Shown piece by piece: positions 48,701 through 57,965 of a DNA stretch of 64,000 nt. The notes below the pieces were generated by a model. The model saw only the letters and a list, made by a program, of their open reading frames with translations. It was not told the origin of the DNA and searched no databases. Made by a program: the position numbers and the translations under genes. Position 1 is the stretch's first letter. Each line of letters begins with the position of its first letter. Source of the DNA: Symbiodinium natans (Eukaryota; Sar; Dinophyceae; Suessiales; Symbiodiniaceae); the NCBI GenBank assembly GCA_905221605.1, contig CAJNDS010002250.1:262001-326000 (forward strand), written 5' to 3'.

Positions 48701-49648
48701 GTCGGTTCGTCGGATGCCACGTTGTTGCCGAAGCAGGGAGAAGGCCGAGGAGTATGCGTTCTACATGTGGCCAGGGTTTCTGACACCAATGAGTGTTCGG
48801 GAATGGGCATGTTGGACTCGGGAGCATCACATCCTCTCAGATCACTTCGTCCTGGAGAACAGCTTCCGCAGCAAAAGGTGTTGGTGTCTTTAGCTGTTGG
48901 ATCTCGGGAGATGTGTATTACCCCAGGTGGGACCCTGGTAACTCCTGAAATGGTAGATCCACTAGTGCCAATTGGCAAAGCGAGCGCCTTGGTTGGTCTC
49001 AGAGTTCAGTGGCGTGGTGGCAAGTGCACAGCCTCACATCCTGTTCTGGGGGAACTTCGCGTTCGTGATCTGAATGGGTGCCCTTGTTTGGAAAAGGAGG
49101 TGGCGCTTCAGATCATTGATGAAATGGATTGGTGCTCACCAAAGCAAGCTTTGAAGGTGGCACGTATGGTTCAAGGGTGTCCGAATACGGACAACGAGGT
49201 GGCTGTAAAAACGTCGTTGCAAAGCGCAGCGCGGACAGCGTCAGCGAATGAGGAAGAGTTCGTCCAGGCATGCTGGAGATTTCTTCGGTGGTATTATGGG
49301 GATATACCAGAAAATATGCTGATGGAGCTGTTGCCACGTGGAGATATTGCGGCGTTGCCTTTCAACCGTCATAAAAGGAAACGGCTGGCACGAGCAAAAA
49401 GGGTGGTGGTACACCTATTTTCGGGAAAACAAAAATGGCATTTTCCCAGTCGGGATGTGGAGGTACTGGAGCTGGATTTGACAAAAGGCGGTGACCTACA
49501 TAATTCGAGCGTCTGGAAGTATCTTCTGCATCTGGCGGCTGAAGGAAAGGTGGTTGCTGTGGTGGGAGGACCTCCATGCAGGACAGTGTCAAGGTTGAGA
49601 GTTATTGTTCAAAACCGTGCTTGTTATGAAATGTCATGTCGTGTTTGA
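45746..49648 (+). CDS. gag: Element 2 Gag, tandem proteases and start of methyltransferase-like domain (interrupted)
   Basis: Start chosen at the ATG in GCCATGG. Gag carries a CCCH-type finger (CWIYGKTDAGC, then CKFRH; about 47855-47920) and a CX2CX4HX4C knuckle (CFECGAVGHLQPQC, about 47946-47990). Two retropepsin-like units follow: VDTAATH (about 48330) and LDSGASH (about 48812). Each is followed by similar text (LP, V-V, M-IT, GTL, PL-P), so they are tandem homologues. VVHLFSG (about 49407) and GGPPCRTVS (49565-49591) resemble C5-methyltransferase motifs I and IV with the catalytic Cys present. Residues after 49601 belong to an inserted element and the stop at 49648 is foreign. Confidence 0.9.
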   Translation: MDMMRRRSEPGLSPTANEAEGNRGDGGEDRQQMVQALTDGREVAMIQPTPQVENEVVPVQAANPFWSERAQEEMRLRQSRPASLPASGGDRSGEGTRRPPSLQDLLGQEPAPVERPSSGLMGQMERGTIGGVQADEELIPDVSGEEQSEDMAVVKRALKELLVQTKELGNRLHRVEEKSYTSAASGSASRARSSGVVDANTAYPLGMTPEKQYLPGQVFYTDGMGGFWTVLPDGTWLPIEGYDLPKGCDLQSLPGSRKGDVQVEDEKEVPMMHVAEGKKPSRLPPLNYPTGGPASGGYASGPPGLTHVPITSMPSGVDGSVAPAGNQPGFVSARETAMQENSAGSGGYTMVDDVPYRWKMVAGKLELEKVPLTAVTPGIGHGLPQGPGGRVSLPPGAVVPRGMPITGDSSGTERPEALGKHVMSLPTLADYTPSNPTALGDWIAMIEPMLSSLTDTGRVWWQCVYSKAYQAYAKWLSVSPLERLGIKAELEGLKVVQTVHVLLEQRAVSLLLQAIPERLKTEIVSTRMLGSVMIFYKLLTVYQPGGANERSTMLNFLVQPSSATSISEAIKGVRQWAQWRSRLRELRASEPDATLLIKGLDALSSALLAKHPTVHFRVASFREKLGVDYSPTSETATQLAEMLQAEFELLLHSADEQEVKQDSDAKKRARLNKAQKGTGDETEEGDKGKGKGKRYSGDGERPFCWIYGKTDAGCKFGARCKFRHDKDSLERGRCFECGAVGHLQPQCPYKDGASSNVDSNPERSRSKGNSPKGGKGGKGAKWGNAKKAEVAEGGDETANAGLDKGSASPSSPSTPNQVLAEALEVLKSMKLSSAQSASSGDPSVRMLCGSGLFQQERRVALVDTAATHLARTLFPWECLPDTTVMVQSALGGVAMRITEKGTLIREDNGPLIIPLWLILEFGANLTVINGMCHVGAKSSLDQLLWFEHGCLVMDYKTAEKMVLHAERQRASWSHSQWRNGRADCGVGSSDATLLPKQGEGRGVCVLHVARVSDTNECSGMGMLDSGASHPLRSLRPGEQLPQQKVLVSLAVGSREMCITPGGTLVTPEMVDPLVPIGKASALVGLRVQWRGGKCTASHPVLGELRVRDLNGCPCLEKEVALQIIDEMDWCSPKQALKVARMVQGCPNTDNEVAVKTSLQSAARTASANEEEFVQACWRFLRWYYGDIPENMLMELLPRGDIAALPFNRHKRKRLARAKRVVVHLFSGKQKWHFPSRDVEVLELDLTKGGDLHNSSVWKYLLHLAAEGKVVAVVGGPPCRTVSRLRVIVQNRACYEMSCRV

Positions 49649-50634
49649 ACACTTCAAGCATGACACAATCTTCTTCAAGCAACATGCATTCTGCTCACAT
49701 CACTTGCTCTCGTTCGAATCTTTTCACGTTGTGGGGAAACAGTACCGAGCACGGCTAGTTGGATCTCGATCCCTCCTGTAAGACCCAAGACTGTTGTTGA
49801 GTCTCGAAATGTCCTGTGAGACACAGGGCTCCTTTCCCCTGCGAGAGGAAACTACGGCTAACTCACGGTCTCTCACAGGTTCGGCCTAAGTGTGACGGCC
49901 TGAACAGGATATCCATGTGGTTCAGAACGACAGTTCAAGAAGTTTCTGGCTGTCTCTGAGAGCTTGACGAGGCAGCTTCACTCGGTTGCTCTAAGTCAGG
50001 TGCAGGGTTCACAAACTGCCACTGAGACTGGCGAGCCGCAACAGCCTCCTGTTGCCGCATCTCACGGTCTGCCATGAGGTCGTCCAATACCTCAGCCACC
50101 TTCATGAGGGAATCCATATTCAAAGAGTGAAGCCACACCCGAAAATCATTGAGCTGATCGCGCGTCAACGACCGCGCCATGAGAGTGCTGAGAAAAGTAC
50201 AGCGATGAAAAGAGCGAGACTCGAGCCTGTATGGTCGAGCAAACAAGCGGAACTGTCACCACATGAAGTAAGGCCCGCACTAACAAGGGTTCCTGATTGT
50301 ACACGCTCATTGAGCCGCCTGGTCCCTTACCGGATATTCGTATGCACATGAGTCCTCTCCTGACATGGTTGCAAGAACGTTTACGTTAGTCTCCAAGGGT
50401 GGCGAGGGTGGGTTTTTCGAAAACAATCTATCAGCTTCTAAGAGCACTTTCCGGGCATCCTGCCCTTTGAGAGGTCCCGCTGCGACGGGTGTATAAGTAA
50501 ATACAAATCCTGCATGAACAAGCATAAAACTGATCAAGCATTAGAAATAAGTTGTGCAAAAAGGCAAGCACTGAAACAACAATCAAATGTTTTGTTCACC
50601 ACAACATTTTGATGTTGTTTCCTTTGAACAATAA
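49602..50634. mobile_element. 1033-bp inverted-repeat insertion in the methyltransferase-like domain
   Basis: Ends are TTATTGTTCAAA (49602-49613) and TTTGAACAATAA (50623-50634), perfect 12-bp inverted repeats. AG flanks both sides (49600-49601 and 50635-50636), a likely 2-bp duplication. Removing the element with one AG puts the two halves of the polyprotein in one frame. Hairpins lie near each end (TGTCATG...CATGACA at 49632-49665; ACAACAT...ATGTTGT at 50601-50618). It encodes no transposase seen. It may be a MITE or an introner; bases 49601-50635 would start GT and end AA. Confidence 0.8.
49935..50246 (-). CDS. Small ORF inside the inverted-repeat insertion
   Basis: About 103 codons on minus, with MARSLTRDQLNDFRVWLHSL and EVLDDLMADREMRQQEAVAA, helical and charged, then Ser/Gln-rich. 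No recognised family. It could be a relic captured sequence or chance. Confidence 0.3.
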   Translation of the reverse strand: MFARPYRLESRSFHRCTFLSTLMARSLTRDQLNDFRVWLHSLNMDSLMKVAEVLDDLMADREMRQQEAVAARQSQWQFVNPAPDLEQPSEAASSSSQRQPETS

Positions 50635-50636
50635 AG

Positions 50637-53600
50637 CTCTATCTTCTCCAGGCATTCGAAGAACGATACGTGAAGACGGTGGTCCACCTGTATTACGCCG
50701 ACGCTGTGGGCCTGAACGGTTGGGGTTAAAAAGTCTTCCTTGGCCACATCAAGAATTAGCTCAAAAGGATGGTGTTTTACTTCTGAAGATGCTTTTCCTA
50801 TATGACGTGGCGGTGCATTCAAGGTGTGGAACTGCTGAAGTCATCAATGGAAGTTCTGTCTTCTTTGGCATGGAAAGCCCTGGGGACCCTGAACTCATAG
50901 GGAAAGATTTCTCTCAGAACGGCAAAACGGTCTTGAGTGCTGAGGATCTGGTGGATGGTTCTCAGGAAGGGCTCTCAAGTCCTACCTTCTGGAGTTGGCC
51001 AGAGGTGAAAAGCTTTTGTGAGCGTTATGGAATGTACGCTGCACACTTTGATCAAGGAGCGTTGGGACATGCTCTGGTGAAACCTACGACTTTCCTGGTG
51101 TCTGATATGGAACTATGGGAATCGTTGGAACAAGTTCGCGTGGTTGTTCCGTGGTCAGCAACATTCGCTTCTACCCTGGAAGAGCGTATTGGACAATCCT
51201 CTATATGGGCGCGATGGGCGTTTGGATTGGTTAAAAGAATACGTCACAGGTTGGCACAATGGTTGCATGAGAGCGATGCTGAACGGGAAGCTATGGTGTT
51301 AAAAAAAGAAGAACGAGAAGGGACGTTACGGAGGTTGACGACTGAGGAGCGAGCTTTCCGTGACCATTGCCTAAGGGGGCATATTCCTTTCAGACGTGAT
51401 TGTCAAATCTGTGTGTCTGCCGCTGGAAAAGAGCGTCGCCATTTGAGGCGAAAGCATGGGGATGCTTACACTTTATCATTGGACTTAGCGGGTCCATACA
51501 AGTGTTCGAAGGATGCTCACCAGCAGAAGCCACGACACGCTGTTATTGGTGTGTATCAATTTCCAATGTTGGATCCCAATGTGGGTCGCCCTCCAGAAAA
51601 GGAGGAAGATGCGGATGAGGTGGAAGATCACGTGGCAGATGAAGGTGCTGGTGTTGGAGAATGGTTAGGCGATGCAGTCGCGAACTTCGAGGAGGAAGGC
51701 TCTGCACCGGTGGAACCTGCGCCAGTTCTGGAGGCGGAGGTGTTGAAAATTCAAGCTTCTGAGAAATCCTGGAAGGAACTGAAGGACCACTTGACCCAAC
51801 CTGTCCGTATGATCAACTTCGTTATGGTGGAGCCGATTGTGGATAAACAGCAAACAACTGTTTTGTCGGCAGTTCAAAGGATGATGGTGCGCTTGCAGAG
51901 ACATGGGTATCCGGTGTTGAGAATCCACTCAGATCGAGCGGGGGAGTTTGTCAATGCACGCTTCCGGTCCTTTTGTGAAACTCGTCTGATATATAGGACC
52001 ACTGGTGATCCTGGAGTCCCGCAAACAAATGGGCGCGCTGAAGCATGTGTGGGTTTATTCAAACGTGGCGTCAGGTCGCTCTTAAAGGAGGCGCGACTCG
52101 GGCCGGCGTACTGGGCACTGGCTGCTCGCCATTGGTCAATGTTACGGTGGCAGAAAGCTGAAAGGGAGTTGGGGTTAAATCCTAAGGCATTGCTTCCTTT
52201 TGGTGCTCAGATTCAAGTCAAACGTCGTCCGTGGGAGTTGCTGGGTCCGGATGGAACAAAGAAAGGTCGGCAATGGGTCGATCGTACGCAGCCTGCGCTT
52301 CTTTTGGGTCCATGCGATGACCTACCTGGTGGTTATTGGGTGGAAGCTCAAGGGACTGCAAAAGATCCGGATGAACTGGTGTTATTTCCCTGCACTACGA
52401 TTTTTTCCAATATAAAGGAACCGCCTGAATTGGAGCTGGAAGGGGTGGTAGAAGAACAGGAGCCTTCTCCTCCAGAGCATCGTCTCAAGGGGAAAAAACC
52501 GGCGCTTCGGTTTGCTGATGAAGGACCTCCTTTACCTCCGCCTCGCGATCCTCCAGTTCGCCATCGGTTGATGGAGAAAAGCCCGGCCTCTTCACTGCGT
52601 GGTCATGTGGGCTCCTTGCGCTTGCTTCGCAAGCGGGGGGAGAGTCCGCCCTTGGAAATTTTCGAGGATGACATGCAGGGTCTGGGGGAGCTGGAAGAAA
52701 ATGCAGATGTCAAGGACAATGTTCCTGGTGATGAGTATTGGCCGACTTGCTGTTCTCCTCATGAAAATGCTTATTTGGTCTGCAAAAGTGGGACTGCTGA
52801 GGATGGAACACAGCTGGAAAAAGAAGAGCAAAAAGCCAAGTCAATGTATGAAAGGTCTATGTATGATTACGTGGACTGTGAGGAGCTTTTGGAAGGGATT
52901 GTATACCCAAAGAGGGTGAATCGAAGAGGTGGTATCAACAATTGGTGCACAAGTACGCGAGCTCTGGTGTTGGGCCACTATACTCATGGCGGAGTGTGTG
53001 GTATCACAAAAGAGACTCATCGAAGACCATGGCTATGTCGTTATCTGGCATCATTCGTGAGGCACCACAATCCTGAAGCCAAATTTTCTGCTCTTCAGAT
53101 CTCATGCAATGCTCCGGTGTCATTGCATAGGGATAGTCACAATGAAAAGCATTGCTGCAATTATGTGTGTGGCTTTGGTGACTATAAAGATGGTCAGCTG
53201 TGGGTTGAGGATGAAAAGGTCTTAGAGGAAGGAGCTGAAGTGGTGGAGCAATCCTATGGGAAGAAAGTCTTACCTGGAAAATTGGTGGATATCCACTGGA
53301 ACTTCATGTCGTTCTTTCCGAGAAAGCTGCATGGTCCTATGCCTTGGAAAGGGAACAGGGTATCCTTGACAGGGTACACACCTGTTTTTATGGAGCGTTT
53401 GAGCTACAAGGATAGGTGCTATCTTCTCCAATGCAAGTTTCCTCTTCCGGAACCACAAGCTGAAGAAGGTGAAAAAAGGAAGTGGTTAAAAATGACGTTG
53501 AGAGAGACCTCGCTGGACGACCTTGCAGAGGAAGTCGACTACGCTGTGTTCGAAGCGCATCAATGGGCTCTAGAGGAGCATTTGAGTATTCGACGCCTAA

Positions 53601-54715
53601 TTGCTGAACAGGAATGTTGCATTTTGGACGAGTTCCATGGATCGGCCAATGAGTCGAATGAGGAGAAAGGATCAGAGACTAGAGAATGGCTGGTTAAAGC
53701 AAAAAGGGCTGAGGAACAGCTCTCGAAGTTTTTGGTCAAAGCAGCTCAAGTTCAGCAAATGGTGCAAGAAAATACCGCGCTCGAGGCAGCAGAGGAGGTT
53801 GAGTTCCTGCAAACAAAAACAATTCCTACACAAGAAGCCATGCAAGAGCTGGAAAAGTGGAGGGAATCATTGTCGGACGAGGTGACGTCTTTGGTGAAAG
53901 AGTTGGAGGTGGTGGAACCAACAACTCAAGAAAAGCTGGACAAATTGGCGGAAGAGCCTAATGCACCGGTGATTGAGTACGTTCCCAGTCTGGTGGTGTT
54001 TACCCGGAAGCAAGGGACAGGGAGGCGACGTGCCCGTATCTGTGCATGTGGAAACTTCATTTCGTCAACGGCAGCTACAGAATATGAAGGGCCGAGGTCA
54101 CTCAGTCGTCACTCGCTGTACGCTCCAGGTTTAGATTCAACTACATTCAGGTGTCAAGTGAGGCACGCAGCATATATGGTGTGGATCATCGCTGGCTTAG
54201 ACATTTCCAAAGCTTTTCTGACGGCGCCGATGAATAGGGCGCAAAGAGAAGGGCGTTTGGTGGTGGTGCAGCCCCCAAGGGCGGCGGTGAAATTGGGTCT
54301 TTGCACAAAAGAGGAGCGGTGGATTGTGAGGAAGGCCTTGTACGGTTTGGCCGAAAGTCCTGCAGCATGGGTGGAGTGGCGAGACCAACGTCTTCAAGGT
54401 ATGTCTTGGGTGTCGAAGGATGGACAAGCAATGAGCTTTCAGAGGTCCAATGCAGACCCAAGTCTGTTCCTTATTATGGCACAAGAAAAGCCGGAAGGTG
54501 CAAGCAAGTTGGTAGGGACAATGGGTCTTTACGTGGATGATTTTTTGATGGCTGGGACTATGACAGTGCTCCGGGAGGCCTTGGAACAGATTAGGAAGGA
54601 ATGGAAAACTTCTGAACCCGAGTTCTGTGGTCCAGGCTGCGGTGATGGATTCCTGAAGTTTTTGGGTGTCCAAATCTGCCATTTCGCTTCTTTCTCAACC
54701 AGGAGGACTTTGTGA
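50637..54715 (+). CDS. pol: Element 2 Pol middle: rest of methyltransferase-like domain, integrase, 2OG-oxygenase-like domain, RT
   Basis: Continues the frame broken at 49601. FGMESPGD (about 50868) resembles motif VI. HCLRGH...CQIC (51365-51415) is the HHCC zinc motif. Integrase has SLDLAGP, a 100-residue acidic insert, then D (51932-51934) and E (52040-52042), D-X35-E. At 52975-53390 HRD (H 53126-53128, D 53132-53134), LH (H 53330-53332) and R (53357-53359) give the HxD...H...R signature of 2OG-Fe(II) dioxygenases, with spacing like element 1. A coiled coil (about 53690-53930) precedes RT with DISKAFL, KALYGL and YVDD (54530-54541). The frame is lost near 54680-54700, consistent with a one-base deletion. 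Confidence 0.9.
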
Positions 54716-56025
54716 GAGATTTGCTGAACCGACGAGGGTATCAGATCGACGAAACTGGAAAAGGGAGTAACCTGCCAATGGTGAAAGAAACTCCAGGTGA
54801 AGAAGAGGAGGTGGATATTCCTTCCTTGCGAGCGGCTCAAGGTGCCGTAGGGGAGTTCCTCCGGGTGGCAATCAAAACTCGACCTGATTTGGCTTTCTGC
54901 ACGAGCCAGTTGTCTTTGTGGACATCCCGAAGGCCACGATTTGTGGTTAAAAAGGCTGAGGAAGTTTTCCGATACCTTGCTGCAACTCCAACGTTAGGCT
55001 TGACGTTCGGAGCAATCGCAACATGCGAAAAAGAAAGGAATGAGGTGTTGCGCTATGGACGAGGTGTTAAGGTGGTGGAGTCCTACGCAGATGCCAGCTT
55101 TGCAGCAGGTGAAAACGAAAAGAGCCACTCAGGAGCGGTGGTGGTGTGGGGTGACTGTCCAGTAATGTGGGCAACACAAAGACAATCAACGGTGGCTTTA
55201 AGTACAGCTGAAGCTGAACTACATGCGTCCATAGAGGGAGCAACGATGATTCAGTCGTGCACCCCTATAATTGCCGCTTTGGTTGGAACAGGTGAAGAAT
55301 CGCTGCAAAAAGTGCTATATACAGATTCGGTTTCAACGTGCTCGATCATTCAATATCCTGCTGGAAGCTGGAGGACAAGACACCTGAGAATTCGAGCAGC
55401 CGGTGTCAGGTCTCTGGTGGACCGTGGTTATATGGTGATAGCGCATCTTCGCGGTGAGTATATGATCGCTGACCTGTTGACTAAGTTGATGAGTGGACAG
55501 GTGTACGCAAAGCAAAAGGCACTTTGGGGTCTCCGACTGTTGGTACAAGGGACTGACTTGAAAAAAGCCTCGCTTGCAATGGCGGTCATGATGGTGGCTG
55601 CATCTCTGCAAGGGATGGCAACTGGTGGCGAAGAAGTGTCCACGGCTGGATTCTTTTGCTCAGAAGAAGGGGTGTGCAAGGTCGCCAACACGTCTACGGT
55701 GATGGTTCTGGCTCAAGGTATTGAAATGGTTGTCAACAATTCAGACCTTGTTGCGTATTTGGTGGCAGCAATTATACTCTGGGAACTGGCATGGTGCCTC
55801 TTTCGACGGCTGTATAAATGGCTGTGGGTCAAGAAAGCGGTGGTTATTCCTGCGAGTGCCACTTTGTATACAACAGTGGGTGGGAACTGTATGCACGCAA
55901 GCAGTGACTGTGATGTTCTGCGATATTCACAGCCCAGGGCTAAGACGCTTTGTAAGCATTGCCTCAAGGATGGCTGGGTGGTGAATGCTGAGTTCCTTGG
56001 TGAGGAACGGGCCGCTGGAACGTGA
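54712..56025 (+). CDS. pol: Element 2 Pol end: RNase H and membrane/zinc C-terminal module
   Basis: In-frame homology resumes just before the nominal start (FLNQEDFVRDLL). RNase H motifs: YADASFAAG, STAEAELHA, YTDSVSTCS and ADLLTK. After RNase H come two hydrophobic segments (LAMAVMMVAASL near 55573; LVAAIILWELAWCLF near 55757) and a basic stretch. Then C-x-H...DC...CKHC (about 55888-55962). The same arrangement ends element 1. Stop at 56023-56025. Confidence 0.88.
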   Translation: MRDLLNRRGYQIDETGKGSNLPMVKETPGEEEEVDIPSLRAAQGAVGEFLRVAIKTRPDLAFCTSQLSLWTSRRPRFVVKKAEEVFRYLAATPTLGLTFGAIATCEKERNEVLRYGRGVKVVESYADASFAAGENEKSHSGAVVVWGDCPVMWATQRQSTVALSTAEAELHASIEGATMIQSCTPIIAALVGTGEESLQKVLYTDSVSTCSIIQYPAGSWRTRHLRIRAAGVRSLVDRGYMVIAHLRGEYMIADLLTKLMSGQVYAKQKALWGLRLLVQGTDLKKASLAMAVMMVAASLQGMATGGEEVSTAGFFCSEEGVCKVANTSTVMVLAQGIEMVVNNSDLVAYLVAAIILWELAWCLFRRLYKWLWVKKAVVIPASATLYTTVGGNCMHASSDCDVLRYSQPRAKTLCKHCLKDGWVVNAEFLGEERAAGT

Positions 56026-56210
56026 ATTTTCCAAGTACGAGGTGAAGAAATCCTCAATGGTAAAGGATTCAGCCAATGAGCTGAAGGTTCGTCCTGGATG
56101 ACGTTAAACCATAATGTGCATTTCAAGCAGCTGGCTGCTGCCTAAACGGTGGTTTTTGGCCAAGGATCTGCACCTCCAACGTGTCCTAGGAAATCCTAGG
56201 ACAGGGGGAG

Positions 56211-56432
56211 TGCGGAGCTGCAACTGGTATTGTAGAAAAGAGTTAGTGTTGGGAGTTGAAAGGGTTAATAAACCCGGAAATCATGTTTGGCTCAAGACCC
56301 TGGGCAATGCGCCCTGCTGAAAAGGTGTGTTGGATTGTTCTTTGGGTTTTGTTGTTGGTTGTTCCAGGGAAATCAAGGGTTTCTGTTGGGGTTGACTGTT
56401 TGGTTTCTCGTCCCCCTTCGGTTCCCCCCGTA
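56211..56432 (+). repeat. 3' LTR of element 2
   Basis: Identical to 45462-45683. Preceded by the polypurine tract ACAGGGGGAG (56201-56210). The flank repeats CCCTA. Confidence 0.96.
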
Positions 56433-56437
56433 CCCTA

Positions 56438-57910
56438 AACCCTAAACCCCAAGCCCTAAACCCTAAACCCTAAACCCGAAACCCTCACAGCCCTTGAGCT
56501 CCCAAACCTCTCGGGTGTTTCGGGCCCTGCCTCATCATTCATCTCTTGCTCGTCCGTGCGGCCTTTGTGGAGGCTCTTCAAATTTAGACATGGGCTACTA
56601 CAGCAGCCCTTATAATTGGAAGAGGGCTTTTTGCGGGGGGGTTATTGAAATATTTGTAATATACTTATACAGGGAATACGATTTGCAACTATTCCGACCC
56701 CTCTAGTATGCGCAAAGGCAGTTTGGGGCTGACAGGCTTTGGTTATTGAGCTCTTAGGGTCAGCTGACAAGAACGCCGGGATGGATTTCCCCCCGGTTTG
56801 CTGGAAGGCTCTCACGCCTTCCAGACTTGCATTATGTATGTAGCAACAGCAGTGGCGGTAGTATGACATAACATGACGAAAGGGATCTTGACATTTATTT
56901 AAGCCAACTATGATTTTGCCACCGCACTCTCCATGCCAGTACGGTTATGAGTCCAACTACGATTCCCTAAGGCTCTAATCCTGGGATCCCGGCAGCCTGG
57001 GAATCAAAAGGGTAAACCCTGTTCTTGCTCAAGGGGCTCTCAGGGGGAAAAAAAACTAAGCCCTGAATCCTCTGAAGCAAAAGATAAACCCCAAAGCCTG
57101 AAGCCTCTGAACCAGACAAACTGAACCCCAAAGACTCTGAACCAGAAAAACAGAGCCCCAAAGCCTCTAAGCCAAAAGAATTGAAGCCTAAAGCCCAAAC
57201 GGTTCAGGGTTTGAGGGTTGGGGTTTTGAGGCTCCTGCTGCCAAATATTGGGGAAGAGAGGTTCCTAATTTGTTTAGTAGCACATCGGGGCAAAATAGTT
57301 CTTGCCCTTCTTTGGCGATGAATATGTGAAAGAGTGGCCTTCGCCCCAAACTTAGTCCGGGTTTTCAGAACAACTGTTGCTGTTCTGCCAGCTTGGGCCA
57401 CCGGCACGTCTCGCCCCCGGTGAAAGTCGGACTGGAGTCCTGCCTGCACCAGGTCTGGAGTTGAGGGGTTTAATGGAGGGGTCGGAACAACTACGAATGA
57501 TCATACGAGAATAACCCCCAAAACCCTGCTCTAATTATAAGGCTCCTCAGTAGGCGCTTGGAGATTTTGCATTTTGAGGCGATTGGGGGTTCAGGTCTTT
57601 TGGGGTGTGTGGCTTGGGGTTTATGGTTTGGGGTTGCGCTTCGGTTTCGAAAGTGGTTCGAGGCAGCACCCAGTAACCATGCTCCAGCCCCAAGAACGGT
57701 GCTTGGGGTTTAGGGCTGAGCTCGAGGAAGCCAGACCCCCAAAGCTTGAAACCCGGAAGACCTAAACCCCAACTCGGAAGCATGATAGCAGCCTCAACCA
57801 TAATCCTCCAAGCCTCCACACCCATATGAGTTGAGGGGTTCAGGCCCCTCCGATCCCCAAACCTTCGACCCGGAAGCTGTACGTCAACCACCCACCCTTC
57901 AGCAGGAAAC
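56438..57910. other. Flank of element 2, no secure gene
   Basis: CCCTAAA units continue to 56486. Then unique sequence with short CCTCTGAA/CCAAAGCC repeats (57055-57190) and a reverse copy of motif C (57511-57546). Short ORFs without recognisable features. Confidence 0.5.
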
Positions 57911-57965
57911 CTCCCGCTTGGGGGGCGCACAAGATTCTCGCAAGCTCCTCATCCGTGAAGAGGGC
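57911..57965 (-). CDS. Candidate exon (EELARIL motif)
   Basis: Minus-strand reading is ALFTDEELARILCAPQAG. The acceptor is GAGCTCAG and the donor GGGAG/GTTTCC. Similar to the 45342-45397 exon, suggesting an internal repeat in the protein. Confidence 0.6.

Larger units (their letters stand above)
45462..56432 (+). mobile_element. Copia-type LTR retrotransposon, element 2, inserted in a CCCTAAA array
   Basis: An 11-kb element with two 222-bp LTRs that I found identical, flanked by CCCTA at 45457-45461 and 56433-56437. Its internal primer site matches a Met-tRNA anticodon arm. Coding order: Gag with CCCH and CCHC zinc motifs, two retropepsin-like domains, methyltransferase-like domain (split by a 1033-bp insertion), integrase, 2OG-oxygenase-like domain, coiled coil, RT, then (after a frame shift) RNase H and a membrane/zinc tail. 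Identical LTRs imply recent insertion even though coding is broken. Confidence 0.95.

Noticed and set aside
49601-50651. Ordinary GT-AG intron in element 2
   Set aside because: GTTATTG to TTCTCCAG would leave the downstream exon out of frame; the inverted repeats and AG duplication explain the interval better.
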